Shown piece after piece: positions 7,339 to 16,009 of a DNA stretch of 17,405 bases. This DNA is from Clostridiales bacterium. Its GTDB lineage: Bacteria; Bacillota; Clostridia; Lachnospirales; Cellulosilyticaceae. How positions within the stretch are numbered: position 1 is the stretch's first letter; each line of letters opens with the position of its first letter. The notes under the pieces were generated by a model, which saw nothing but the letters and a program-made list of their open reading frames with translations, did not search any database and was not told the origin of the DNA. The stretch spans positions 1 through 17,405 of the forward strand of contig DYCF01000064.1 of the NCBI GenBank assembly GCA_019418225.1. Reading direction: 5' to 3'. Both the position numbers and the translations under genes were made by a program.

Positions 7339-8544
7339 TTACTTCTTATTTTCCCAATAAGCTTTTAATTTCTTTTTAACACAGTTAGGCATTATATAAT
7401 AATACCTATTTATCATTTCACTAATCCTATGTTTAAGGCTACGCTTTTTCTTTGGGAAAAATTTAGATGCACACCTTATAAAATCATTACTTTCATTATA
7501 TTCTTTCCAAAACTCTTCTCTCTTCTTTGCTTTACCATAAGGCTTAGTTAAACAACGATTCCCCCTCTTTGCCTCCTGTATTGAACGCTCTACAAAGAAG
7601 TACTTATCCTTTAAATCTTCAAAAATTCTTTTTCCTTTTTCAGTATTTAAAATAACCAGTGAAATTCCCTTTTCAGTATTTCTCTCTTTATATGTATAGG
7701 AAACATAACTCCAAAAGTCAGCTGCTGTTATATCTCCTAATCTACTTTCTCTTGTATACTTACACGTATAACAACATTCTCGCGATAAATAATCATCTAA
7801 GAAACCCACTAAGTATGGGTCATGATATGCATCTTTTATATATTCCTTTCCTGTTTGAAATTTGATATACATACTAAAAACAGACCAACTTGGTTTCTTC
7901 TTTCTAAATGAAATCTCAATCGCCTCATCATGCGCGCTTTCTTCTATGTACTGAATATAATCTTTAAAAACTTTCGGTGAAGGGACACCATGACATACTA
8001 TATCCATCGTATATAGGTTGTCATATGGTTTTTCTAAATATCTATATAATCCGGCTAATTGACATGGTGTTCCTGTATACAGTACGACTCTTCCTGTTTC
8101 TAATTCTTTTTTAACGGCTCTATATGAATAGCCCACATCACTTTGAACATACTTAGAACCACGCATTGCCTCAACCTCTGCCATCGTTCTAGCTAAACTA
8201 TGCCTTACATTATGCGCCTTATCCATAATAGCACCAAAAACCACGCCATCTTGTTGAATAATCCATTCAGCAACTCCAGTAAATATGCCACCTGATGTAC
8301 TTTTTTCTCTAATTTCCTTTTCTTTACGCCATGTAGCTAAAACAATCTGATTGCTACTCTCTCCTTCAACCAAATAATTATTAGGACAAATCTTTTTACA
8401 TTTTCCACATTTAAGACACTTATCTTCAGCTATTACAGGAATATAAAAACCATATCTATCAGCTTTTACCTGAATAGCATCTACTGGACATATATTTCTG
8501 CACGCCATACACCCTGTACATTCAACACTGTTACAAATCTCCAT
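7339..8544 (-). CDS. FrhB/FdhB-like iron-sulfur flavoprotein (coenzyme F420 hydrogenase/dehydrogenase beta-subunit family)
   Basis: The 401-aa protein opens with a two-cluster ferredoxin domain: C9, C12, C15, C19P and C43, C46, C49, C53P. FrhB-type N- and C-terminal domains follow, with STSGGIFT, GTPCQLAGLYRYL, DIVCHGVPSP and a cysteine patch CCYTCKYTRESRLGDITAADFW-like near residues 255-275. In methanogen and formate enzymes such domains bind FAD, an Fe-S cluster and F420. In polysaccharide clusters of bacteria lacking F420 they are a recurrent but poorly characterised companion of pyruvyl-transferase-family genes. The gene starts 2 nt after the stop of the pyruvyl-transferase-family gene, implying coupled translation and related function. 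It is presumably a cytoplasmic redox enzyme acting on a sugar, lipid carrier or pyruvyl donor. The substrate is unknown. Confidence 0.85.
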   Translation of the reverse strand: MEICNSVECTGCMACRNICPVDAIQVKADRYGFYIPVIAEDKCLKCGKCKKICPNNYLVEGESSNQIVLATWRKEKEIREKSTSGGIFTGVAEWIIQQDGVVFGAIMDKAHNVRHSLARTMAEVEAMRGSKYVQSDVGYSYRAVKKELETGRVVLYTGTPCQLAGLYRYLEKPYDNLYTMDIVCHGVPSPKVFKDYIQYIEESAHDEAIEISFRKKKPSWSVFSMYIKFQTGKEYIKDAYHDPYLVGFLDDYLSRECCYTCKYTRESRLGDITAADFWSYVSYTYKERNTEKGISLVILNTEKGKRIFEDLKDKYFFVERSIQEAKRGNRCLTKPYGKAKKREEFWKEYNESNDFIRCASKFFPKKKRSLKHRISEMINRYYYIMPNCVKKKLKAYWENKK

Positions 8545-8546
8545 TT

Positions 8547-9707
8547 TTACATCTGTTCCTTTCGTCCCTTTCTATTTTCAAATTCACACTTCAATTTATC
8601 ATAGTAAGCTTCTTTAAAATATGGTTCTAACTTATATCTCCTTTTTGTATTTATTATTTCTTTTACCAATGTAGGCACCTCTTCTAAAGAAGCGCAATAA
8701 TATACCTGTTCATCATATACCCCCTTAAACCATTCCACACCAGATGCTACCTTATGGTCATTTGTTTTTATGACTATAATTGGTGTGCCCGCTACTAATG
8801 AAAAAATAGTTCCATGGTATCTATCCGTAATCACCACTTCATATCTTGCTAAACTTTTTATCTTGTTAAGTACCTCTTCTTCTATCGTTTCATGATTAAT
8901 GCTTCCCATATTATTGCAGTTTGTGTCGGTTAATTCTACCTTTCCGTATTCTTCTAACTTCCTTTTTAAATCATAAATTTGATCATCTGAATAATATTTC
9001 TCTCCATCATTTCTAATGCACATACCAATTCCTGATCTTCTTCCCTCAAAGCTATATTTACCAATTAATGTCGTAACAATATCAGGATATAACTTTATCC
9101 TAATATTCGAAAAATTAGTCTTAGCAAATTCAAATGAAACTTCATCTCTTGCTAATAATAATAAATTATTAACTTGTCCTAATGTTTCTTTAATAGCCTC
9201 TAATTTCTGAGAATCATGGTAAAGTATTGTTTGCGGGAAGATTAAACATGGATTATTTTTATATTGTTTTAATATCATCTTTCTTACACAATCATCAGGA
9301 TGATAATCAGACATTGTATATCCGCTCTGGAATATCAATATATCTGTCTGCGTTAACTTTTCATCTATTTGTGATTTAACTTTATTTTTGAATCGCATCA
9401 ATCCCATTACTGGAATTTCTACAACTTTATATGCCTTATAATTTTCAGCAAGCCAATTTTCAATACACAAACGCTGTGCTAAGTCTCCTAAATTAAGATG
9501 TTCTGGTGCACAAAAGTACCAAATTATTTTTTCATCTCTATTAACTTTTTTAATATCACTTTCTATCTTCTCATATATTCTTTTTGCCTTTGAATACGTT
9601 AAACATTGACGAACGGCTCTAACAGGTCTTCTAAGTACTGCTTTTATTTTTTTATTCTGCCTGATCTTAAAAATCACTTTTCTTAAAAACATTTCTTTTG
9701 TCTTCAT
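8547..9707 (-). CDS. Polysaccharide pyruvyl transferase family protein
   Basis: This 386-aa protein matches the polysaccharide pyruvyl transferase family (CsaB/ExoV/EpsO-like, GT-B-type fold). Hallmarks are the glycine-aspartate loop LNLGDLAQRL (71-80), FQSGYTMSDYH (126-136), FPQT (157-160), LARDEVSFEF (185-194) and the late VVITDRYHGTIFSLVAGTP (291-309), whose R-x-H-G is the family's substrate-binding signature. Members transfer pyruvate from phosphoenolpyruvate to sugars as ketals, giving acidic polymers; some family members do other transfers. The first 45 residues are basic and may touch the membrane. It sits 22 nt after the polymerase gene and is nearly fused (2 nt) to the FrhB-like gene. 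Ketal formation here is inferred from family only. Confidence 0.85.
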   Translation of the reverse strand: MKTKEMFLRKVIFKIRQNKKIKAVLRRPVRAVRQCLTYSKAKRIYEKIESDIKKVNRDEKIIWYFCAPEHLNLGDLAQRLCIENWLAENYKAYKVVEIPVMGLMRFKNKVKSQIDEKLTQTDILIFQSGYTMSDYHPDDCVRKMILKQYKNNPCLIFPQTILYHDSQKLEAIKETLGQVNNLLLLARDEVSFEFAKTNFSNIRIKLYPDIVTTLIGKYSFEGRRSGIGMCIRNDGEKYYSDDQIYDLKRKLEEYGKVELTDTNCNNMGSINHETIEEEVLNKIKSLARYEVVITDRYHGTIFSLVAGTPIIVIKTNDHKVASGVEWFKGVYDEQVYYCASLEEVPTLVKEIINTKRRYKLEPYFKEAYYDKLKCEFENRKGRKEQM

Positions 9708-9729
9708 AGTTCTTCCATCCTATTCTCTA

Positions 9730-10827
9730 TTATTCCCAAAAGATATATGGTATTACCCCTGACCAGTATGGCCTTAAGCCTAAAATGACAAGGTTATATA
9801 CTATACTTCCGCACATAATCGCAAAGGCTACTCTATACTTACTTCTTCTACGTTTAAATTTGTTTAATGCATTAGCTACTGATACACAGTATATGACTGC
9901 AAAGTAATAACTCATCCTCTCTAAAATTGCGCCATGCATAGAAGCTAACGTAATTGAAAAACCTAATAGACCACAATAATATTCTATTCGATTCCAAAGC
10001 GGACTTTCTTGTGCTTCATCCTCATTAACACTGTATTTAAAATACGCATAATCAACAACAAAAAACATTAATGTCCATACACATGATTTTAAAAATGTTC
10101 CTAGCTGATTTTCTAAGTAATATCCAGACCCCAAATAGGTGGCATATCTCGGCATTAAGCGAATTAAAATACTTATTATTTTATCCATACTTAAGCTAAT
10201 AGCAATTGCTGCGACGATAACAGGTACTCTTCTCTTTCTTGTTATTTTCACCATACTTAAGGGCAGCATAATTAAAATGATAAAAGCCGATGAATGAATA
10301 TTCCCGGCAATCAATGCTATTACTATAAATGAAATATATTTCTTATCACCTAAATATATTAATGCTATGCTTGTAACTGCCATTGCAATATATTGTCGTA
10401 ATAAACACATACTATTGTAGTAAAACATTAGGAACAAAAACATCAAAATCGAATACCAAGGTACCTTTGATTTCTTATAAAATAAAATATAGAATAAAGT
10501 TAAAGTAACTAATGTACTAAGAAATAGCAATGCATGTGCATCTCCAAAAATCTGCGCAATTAAACAGTTAAAAATACGATATACCGTCTCAAATCGATCC
10601 GCATAACTGGACAAATCTCCTAGTCCTTCTACACTATTGAAATATCTGACATACATCTCTGTATCTGTGCCGATTTTTAACCCTCTTGCACCAGATAGGA
10701 CTAGCATTGCTGTAAAAGACACTATTCCAAAAAAAAGCATACTGTATTTTCTTCTAGTAGGCCTTTTTAATACAATCCATATGCTACTTAAGATTAATAT
10801 TAGTGATAAGCTCAAAAAATAAATCAT
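9730..10827 (-). CDS. wzy: EpsG-family polysaccharide polymerase (Wzy-like)
   Basis: The 365-aa membrane protein has about ten helices. The segment SGARGLKIGTDTEMYVRYF (45-63), with G-x-D-T followed by Y, is the conserved loop after the second helix in the EpsG/Wzy family. Similar proteins polymerise lipid-linked repeat units on the outer face of the membrane. GGGAGAG lies 5-6 nt before the ATG. It lies 16 nt after the acetyltransferase stop. Its place between acetyltransferase and pyruvyl-transferase-family genes, in a cluster with a flippase, supports the polymerase role; Wzy proteins are otherwise hard to assign by sequence. Confidence 0.85.
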   Translation of the reverse strand: MIYFLSLSLILILSSIWIVLKRPTRRKYSMLFFGIVSFTAMLVLSGARGLKIGTDTEMYVRYFNSVEGLGDLSSYADRFETVYRIFNCLIAQIFGDAHALLFLSTLVTLTLFYILFYKKSKVPWYSILMFLFLMFYYNSMCLLRQYIAMAVTSIALIYLGDKKYISFIVIALIAGNIHSSAFIILIMLPLSMVKITRKRRVPVIVAAIAISLSMDKIISILIRLMPRYATYLGSGYYLENQLGTFLKSCVWTLMFFVVDYAYFKYSVNEDEAQESPLWNRIEYYCGLLGFSITLASMHGAILERMSYYFAVIYCVSVANALNKFKRRRSKYRVAFAIMCGSIVYNLVILGLRPYWSGVIPYIFWE

Positions 10828-10843
10828 CTGTCTCTCCCAACAC

Positions 10844-11290
10844 TTATTTTACATTTTCATCTTCACTTAAATATCTAGTAATCACACCAGGATTCCCCAT
10901 CACTACCGCATTATTAGGAATAGATTTTGTTACTACTGCATTCGCACCAATTGCAACGTGATTACCAATGTTTATATTTCCTAAAATAACAGCCCCAGCG
11001 CCTATTAATACATCATTCCCAATATTTGGTGCACCGCTTCTCCCTTTTCTTCCGCCGATTATTGCATTTGCTTGTATAACACAATTTTCTCCGATTACTG
11101 CTTCTTCATGAATAACCACACCTTGTCCACCATGCGGAAACCTTGTCCCCTCCCCAATCACGCTAGTATATGGTATTGTTGCACTAAATACAATTCTAAT
11201 AAATCCTTTAATAATTTTAGGCACTACGGGTACCTTTTTTATATAAAGCTTACGTTCCAAATTGTATATTTTTTTGACTCCCTTATCCAT
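10844..11290 (-). CDS. Left-handed beta-helix acetyltransferase (CysE/EpsM-like), probable sugar O-acetyltransferase
   Basis: The 148-aa protein is built on hexapeptide repeats (IGEGTRF, IGENCVIQANAIIG, IGNDVLIGAGAVILG, IGNHVAIGANAVVTKSI) of a trimeric left-handed beta-helix acyltransferase. It has the serine-acetyltransferase-like HGGQGVVIHEEAVIG segment carrying the likely catalytic histidine. It lacks the N-terminal helical domain of true CysE, and in this cluster it most likely acetylates a sugar or repeat unit using acetyl-CoA. The longer open frame begins at 11332, inside the GT4 gene, but AGGAGG at 11297-11302 is exactly 6 nt before the ATG at 11290, so I place the start there. This gives a 13-nt gap after the GT4 stop rather than an overlap. 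Confidence 0.85.
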   Translation of the reverse strand: MDKGVKKIYNLERKLYIKKVPVVPKIIKGFIRIVFSATIPYTSVIGEGTRFPHGGQGVVIHEEAVIGENCVIQANAIIGGRKGRSGAPNIGNDVLIGAGAVILGNINIGNHVAIGANAVVTKSIPNNAVVMGNPGVITRYLSEDENVK

Positions 11291-11296
11291 CTTCAT

Positions 11297-11302
11297 CCTC
11301 CT
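11297..11302 (-). promoter_or_regulatory. Ribosome binding site deciding the acetyltransferase start
   Basis: A perfect AGGAGG on the minus strand stands 6 nt from the ATG at 11290. The ATG two codons earlier (11296) would directly touch it, and the one at 11332 lies upstream of it within the preceding gene. Confidence 0.8.
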
Positions 11303-11303
11303 A

Positions 11304-12413
11304 TTAATAAACAGATAACCATTGTTGTACAAATTCTTGAATGGAAAACCCTTTCTCTTCTACCCTCTTAGCTATTTTGTTACGCTGCGTAATATCAGCC
11401 TTTCTTTGTATCTTCCTAATTTCGGATTCCCATCTATCAACATCTTCTAACGGAATAGTTTCTACGAGATTAAGTCCAATCTCCACTTCTTTGGTGACCT
11501 TATCTGAAATAATACAAGAACATCCTGCCACTTGCGCTTCAATAATTGTAACCGGAAATCCTTCCCCTGGATTAGAAGGTAATATGACACAATCAAAACT
11601 TTTCATTAATTTATTTACGTCATTTCTCTGCCCTATAAGTAGTACCTTATGCCCCATTTCATCAGCTTGATTTTTTATTCGTTCAAACTCATTTCCCTTT
11701 CCTACTAAAACAAACTTTATATCTTCCCTATCCTGTAACCTTTTAGCTAAGACTAAATCAAAGTCTTGATTTTTCATATGTGTAAAACTTGCAATATGCC
11801 CGATTAAAATATCATTAGCATCACAATTTAGTTCTTTTCTAATCGCTTCAACATCTCTACTATCCACATCAATGTACTTTTGAACATCTACAGCATTATA
11901 AATTACCTTATATTCTCTGCCCTTACCAAACAAAAAGTCACCTGCCATTTTACTACAGGCCACTTTATCTGTAGCATAATATCCATATAACATTCTAAAG
12001 ATAGGTGTAGCAATGAGACGGCTTAATATATTAGCTTTTCTTTGAATTTGGCTTACATGCGAATGACATATACGTTTTTGAATTCCCTCATGCTTTGCTG
12101 CCATTAGGGCAACACCGGACTGCATGGATGTATGTGTATGCATAATATCATATTTAACAGATGCTGATGCGATTGTCTTTCTGACTTCCCAATAATATTT
12201 TACAGGGCCTAACTTTCTTACATCCCCCTTAAGAACATATACATTACACCCTTGTTCCCTTAATTGCTGAACTACATTCTCATCTGCTCCTTCATGGGTT
12301 AAAAAATCAAATTGATATTTATCCTTATCCATTTTACTCATAATATTTAAGACAACAGAAGTGTCACCACCTCTTCCTATATGTCCTATCACATGTAATA
12401 CTTTCATCGTCAA
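11304..12413 (-). CDS. Glycosyltransferase family 4 (EpsF-like GT-B retaining enzyme)
   Basis: This 369-aa protein begins with the typical MKVLHVIGHIGRGG, a glycine-rich acceptor-side loop of GT4 enzymes, and has SHVSQ (118-122) and IYNAVDVQKY (171-180). The C-terminal donor domain has LVGKGNEFERI (236-246) and the EX7E retaining motif E284-GFPVTII-E292. It transfers a sugar from a nucleotide donor to the growing lipid-linked repeat unit in the cytoplasm; donor and acceptor are unknown. Two starts are possible: TTG at 12413, with AGGA only 5 nt upstream, and ATG at 12407, which starts at the usual MKVLHV but has 11-nt spacing. I keep the TTG start with low preference. It lies 39 nt after GT2. 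Confidence 0.92.
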   Translation of the reverse strand: MTMKVLHVIGHIGRGGDTSVVLNIMSKMDKDKYQFDFLTHEGADENVVQQLREQGCNVYVLKGDVRKLGPVKYYWEVRKTIASASVKYDIMHTHTSMQSGVALMAAKHEGIQKRICHSHVSQIQRKANILSRLIATPIFRMLYGYYATDKVACSKMAGDFLFGKGREYKVIYNAVDVQKYIDVDSRDVEAIRKELNCDANDILIGHIASFTHMKNQDFDLVLAKRLQDREDIKFVLVGKGNEFERIKNQADEMGHKVLLIGQRNDVNKLMKSFDCVILPSNPGEGFPVTIIEAQVAGCSCIISDKVTKEVEIGLNLVETIPLEDVDRWESEIRKIQRKADITQRNKIAKRVEEKGFSIQEFVQQWLSVY

Positions 12414-12452
12414 CCAATTCCTTTCATCATAAGTTAAACAGGCTATAAGTAC

Positions 12453-13247
12453 TTACACCTTATTGATATATATACGCTTCCATACTGCTAGAAAAGCATA
12501 TCGGCAAAAACAATAACAGCTAAATAATAAATTAAGCTTCTCGACTTCTCGATATAAATACCAAACGCCTTTCACTGCCTTTGCTTTATTGCTTGATAGA
12601 GACCCTGCTGCTCTTCTATACTTAGCCAGTACCTCTTTCATTCCAAAGCAAGGATTTCCTGCTTTTAAAACCTGTAACCATGTGGCTGCATCCTGTCTAC
12701 GTCTCATATTCGGCATTTGTAAATACTTCTTATCTACAATCTCTGTATCTGCCATAATGCCTACTGTCTGCAATAGATTATTAGTCAGAAACCCGACATA
12801 GTCGACTTTGTCTTTCATATAAACATACTTATTCAAACTTTTGCCATTGTCATCAATCACTTCATAGGAAGTACAACTAAATCCACAATTATTTTCTAAC
12901 ATAAATGCAACTTGCTTCTCTAATTTCTCTGGGTACCATAAATCATCTGCATCTAAGTAGGCTATAAATCTTCCTGTTGCTTGCACTAATGCCTTATTTC
13001 TTGCAATCGCAGCACCACCATTTTCTTTAAGTTCAATTAGCTTGATGCGCGGTTCTTCTTTCATGAGTGTCTTAACGACTTCACAAGTATGATCTGTAGA
13101 TTTATCATCTGCAATAATCAGCTCCCAGTTAGAATAAGTTTGATTCATAACTGATTCTATCGTTTTCTGTATGTATTTCTCACTATTATAAGAAGGTGTA
13201 ATTATTGATACCTTTATCCCTCTGTTTTCCACTTTTCTGACCCCCAT
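12453..13247 (-). CDS. Glycosyltransferase family 2
   Basis: The 264-aa GT-A-fold inverting glycosyltransferase has the N-terminal VSIITPSYNSEKYI (13-26 from the chosen start), QTYSNWELIIADDKSTD with the nucleotide-binding aspartates (47-48), and the DADD metal-binding motif (99-102) followed by LWYPEKLE. QDAATW further on matches the catalytic-base region. It should add one sugar to the undecaprenyl-linked intermediate. The open frame extends 30 codons further to 13337, but that stretch overlaps the UDP-sugar dehydrogenase gene and lies before the conserved domain. The ATG at 13247 begins 1 nt after the dehydrogenase stop, with a weak GAG-type ribosome binding site, so translational coupling is likely. 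There is no C-terminal membrane anchor, although the tail is hydrophobic (LLFSCYCFCRYAFLAVW). Confidence 0.9.
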   Translation of the reverse strand: MGVRKVENRGIKVSIITPSYNSEKYIQKTIESVMNQTYSNWELIIADDKSTDHTCEVVKTLMKEEPRIKLIELKENGGAAIARNKALVQATGRFIAYLDADDLWYPEKLEKQVAFMLENNCGFSCTSYEVIDDNGKSLNKYVYMKDKVDYVGFLTNNLLQTVGIMADTEIVDKKYLQMPNMRRRQDAATWLQVLKAGNPCFGMKEVLAKYRRAAGSLSSNKAKAVKGVWYLYREVEKLNLLFSCYCFCRYAFLAVWKRIYINKV

Positions 13248-13248
13248 A

Positions 13249-14538
13249 TTAATCTCGTCTATATAAATCTCTTGTATAAACCTTTTCTTCACAATCTGCA
13301 AGTTCTTCATTATATCTATTTGCAATAATACAATCACAACGCTTTTTAAATACTGCTAAGTCATTAACTACCTGACTCCCAAAGAATAGACTTCCTTCTT
13401 CTAAAGTAGGCTCATAAATGATAACTTCTACTCCTTTTGCTTTAATACGTTTCATGACACCTTGAATAGAACTTTGTCTAAAGTTATCACTATTAGCTTT
13501 CATCGTTAATCGATATACCCCTACTACCACAGGTTTTCCTGGAATGCCATCTACACCTACATACCCCTCTGATGTAGCAGCCATTTCATCTAACGAATTA
13601 TTATAATAACCTGCTTTTTGAAGTACTCTTTCTGCTATAAAGTCTTTTCTTGTGCTATTAGCGGCTACAATAGCACCCATAATATTTTGTGGTACATCAT
13701 TATAGTTGGCTAATAACTGCTTTGTATCTTTTGGTAAACAATACCCACCATACCCAAAGCTTGGGTTATTATAATGATTACCAATTCTAGGGTCCAATCC
13801 AATGCCTTCTATAATTTGTTTGCTATTGAGTCCTCTTACCTCTGCATAGGTATCAAGTTCATTAAAGAAACTTACTCTAAGTGCTAAATATGTATTCGCA
13901 AATAATTTAACGGCTTCTGCCTCTGTTAAATCTGTAAAGAGAATCTCTATATCCTCTTTAATAGCGCCTTGTGCCAAAAGTCCTGCAAAAGTCTCAGCAG
14001 CTATGACCATTTCTTCTGTTTCAGGTCTACCCACTATGATACGGCTTGGATAAAGGTTGTCATATAATGCACGTCCTTCTCTTAAGAACTCCGGTGAAAA
14101 GATAATATTATGACAGTTGTATTTTTCTCTTATACTTTTTGTATACCCTACTGGAACAGTTGATTTAATCACGATTGTTGCTTTAGGATTTATTTTCATT
14201 ACAACTTCAATAACTGCCTCTACTGAAGACGTATTAAAGTAATTCTTTACTGGATCATAATTTGTCGGTGTTGCAATAATGATGAAGTCCGCATCTTTAT
14301 ATGCCATTTGAGCATCAGTCGTTGCCAATAAATCTAATGTATGATTCTTTAAATAATCCTCGATTTCATTATCTACAATAGGTGACTGCTTTTGATTAAT
14401 CATTTCTACCTTTTCTGGAATAATATCTACTGCCACTACATGATGATGTTGTGATAATAATATTGCATTGGATAATCCTACATAACCTGTTCCTGCTACA
14501 GCGATTTTGTACGTTTTTTCTTTACCCTTCATATTCAT
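13249..14538 (-). CDS. ugd: UDP-glucose/nucleotide-sugar 6-dehydrogenase
   Basis: This 429-aa NAD-dependent dehydrogenase oxidises a UDP-hexose to the UDP-uronic acid in two steps. The Rossmann motif GTGYVG is at 16-21. The central domain contains STVPVGYT (126-133), FSPEFLREG (147-155), and K211 and N215 in the AVKLFANTYLALR stretch. The catalytic cysteine is C267 in FGYGGYCLPKD (261-271), matching the family's FGGxCxPKD. The C-terminal domain has VYRLTMKANSDNFRQS, where GLTFKPNTDDxR is usual, a known short-chain variant form. GAGGGG is about 8 nt before the ATG. It supplies an acidic sugar donor, probably UDP-glucuronate, to the glycosyltransferases that follow. UDP-GlcNAc- or UDP-ManNAc-type specificity is not fully excluded. 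Confidence 0.94.
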   Translation of the reverse strand: MNMKGKEKTYKIAVAGTGYVGLSNAILLSQHHHVVAVDIIPEKVEMINQKQSPIVDNEIEDYLKNHTLDLLATTDAQMAYKDADFIIIATPTNYDPVKNYFNTSSVEAVIEVVMKINPKATIVIKSTVPVGYTKSIREKYNCHNIIFSPEFLREGRALYDNLYPSRIIVGRPETEEMVIAAETFAGLLAQGAIKEDIEILFTDLTEAEAVKLFANTYLALRVSFFNELDTYAEVRGLNSKQIIEGIGLDPRIGNHYNNPSFGYGGYCLPKDTKQLLANYNDVPQNIMGAIVAANSTRKDFIAERVLQKAGYYNNSLDEMAATSEGYVGVDGIPGKPVVVGVYRLTMKANSDNFRQSSIQGVMKRIKAKGVEVIIYEPTLEEGSLFFGSQVVNDLAVFKKRCDCIIANRYNEELADCEEKVYTRDLYRRD

Positions 14539-14563
14539 TTTTATTCCCCTCTTTGTTCTCCCA

Positions 14564-15982
14564 TTATCTTGAACCTGATTTTTTCAAAACAACTAACAAC
14601 GTCTTAAATAAAATCTTTATATCTAATCCAACAGACCACTCTGTAATATACTGTGAATCGAGTTCAACAACTTCCTCGAAGTCTGTAATATCACTACGCC
14701 CACTTACTTGCCACATACCGGTAAGCCCGGGTTTAACTGCAAGCCTTTTACAATGATGATTTTCATACTGTTCCCATTCATCCACAGTAGGTGGCCTTGT
14801 TCCTACTAAACTCATATCCCCTTTTAATACATTTACAAATTGCGGAAATTCATCTAAACTCCAAGACCTTATCTTCTCTCCAATACCAGGTAAGATACGT
14901 GGGTCATCCGTTATTTTAAACATTAAGCCATTCATCTCATTTTGTGCCATAAGCTCTTTTTTTCTTTCCTCTGCATTCATATACATAGAGCGAAATTTAT
15001 AGATTCTAAATTTACGTCCATTTTTGCCAATGCGTATTTGTGAAAAAAAGATAGGACCTGGGTCCTTAAAATAAATTAAGGGGCCCAAAATAAGTGTTAA
15101 AACTCCAGTTGCAACGGTTCCTATTAATCCTCCTATAATATCTACTGTCCTTTTTAACAATATTTGATATGGTTTAGCAATTTTCATACCACTTGTTAAT
15201 ACGGTATATCCTAAAAGTTCCTCTAATACCCTTGACCCTACTTCATAGGGACGGCAACTCATCTTAATATGTACCGTTAAGCCCATTTGATAACAACCTT
15301 CCAAAAAACCTTCTGGTATCTTTACTTCTCGTGGTAAATTAATAAACACCTCATCAACTACATTATTTTTCAAATACGCCAATGTTTCTTCTTTATTAAA
15401 TAATGTGATGGGTACGCCCATTATTTCTTGCGCGTCTAATACCTCTTCTATAAGCACAATCTCATCAATCACATAATCCCTATACTCTTTGGTCTGCACA
15501 ATTTGCATTGTCTCATAAGCTTCATTTTTGGTAGCTACTAAAATAATATGTCGAATATCCCTTTGCACACTCATATACTTCTTTATCCAGCATTTCAAAA
15601 GCTGCCTTGCGGCAAATAAAATAGCAATGCCCACTCCCCATACTAGAAGTAAAATAAGTCTTGAAATATTTTTTCCTACCTTTAAAAAAAACATATAGAC
15701 TACACTTAATAAGACAATAGATGTCATATGTACTATTGTTGCACGTAACTCCTCTAATGCCCCCCTCTTTAAAATATGCTTATAGGACTGAGCAAAATAC
15801 ATAACAACTAAGTCTATCCCCCCTAATGCTACCCCATAATAAAAGTACTCTGCATCATCATAGACCCATAGCAATCCATGTCTTAAAGCATAGGCAACTA
15901 TTAATGTAATTTGTAGCATTAGCAGATCTAGAATAATAAAGTCAAGATGCTTAGAATACCTCCCCTTTTTCTCCTCATACAT
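14564..15982 (-). CDS. Initiating polyprenyl-phosphate glycosyl-1-phosphate transferase (WbaP/CpsE type)
   Basis: The 472-aa protein has four N-terminal helices (about 15-130), then a soluble domain with IILVATKNEA (146-155, a degenerate Rossmann-like region) to about 245. A further hydrophobic segment (about 280-305) enters the catalytic bacterial sugar transferase domain. That domain has FSQIRIGKNGRKFRIYKFRSM (313-333), the catalytic Asp-Glu pair in WSLDEFPQF (D377-E378), KGDMSLVGTRPP (387-398) and KPGLTGMWQVSGRS (417-430). It transfers hexose-1-phosphate from a UDP-sugar to undecaprenyl phosphate, the first step of repeat-unit assembly. Glucose or galactose is likely but not determined. 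The ATG is preceded by GGGAGAG about 10 nt away. It follows the 52-aa membrane protein gene by 27 nt. Confidence 0.94.
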   Translation of the reverse strand: MYEEKKGRYSKHLDFIILDLLMLQITLIVAYALRHGLLWVYDDAEYFYYGVALGGIDLVVMYFAQSYKHILKRGALEELRATIVHMTSIVLLSVVYMFFLKVGKNISRLILLLVWGVGIAILFAARQLLKCWIKKYMSVQRDIRHIILVATKNEAYETMQIVQTKEYRDYVIDEIVLIEEVLDAQEIMGVPITLFNKEETLAYLKNNVVDEVFINLPREVKIPEGFLEGCYQMGLTVHIKMSCRPYEVGSRVLEELLGYTVLTSGMKIAKPYQILLKRTVDIIGGLIGTVATGVLTLILGPLIYFKDPGPIFFSQIRIGKNGRKFRIYKFRSMYMNAEERKKELMAQNEMNGLMFKITDDPRILPGIGEKIRSWSLDEFPQFVNVLKGDMSLVGTRPPTVDEWEQYENHHCKRLAVKPGLTGMWQVSGRSDITDFEEVVELDSQYITEWSVGLDIKILFKTLLVVLKKSGSR

Positions 15983-16009
15983 ACTTTTTGTACTCTCCCA
16001 TCTTCTGTT

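Noticed and set aside
11291..11332. Overlap of the acetyltransferase frame with the GT4 gene
   Set aside because: The upstream extension has no ribosome binding site; AGGAGG at 11297-11302 places the start at 11290, removing the overlap.
11072..11670. Plus-strand open frames opposite the acetyltransferase and GT4 genes
   Set aside because: They are antisense shadows of well-supported genes, with no ribosome binding sites or recognisable domains.
13248..13337. 30-codon N-terminal extension of the GT2 frame
   Set aside because: It lies inside the dehydrogenase gene and before the conserved domain; the ATG at 13247 directly follows the dehydrogenase stop.
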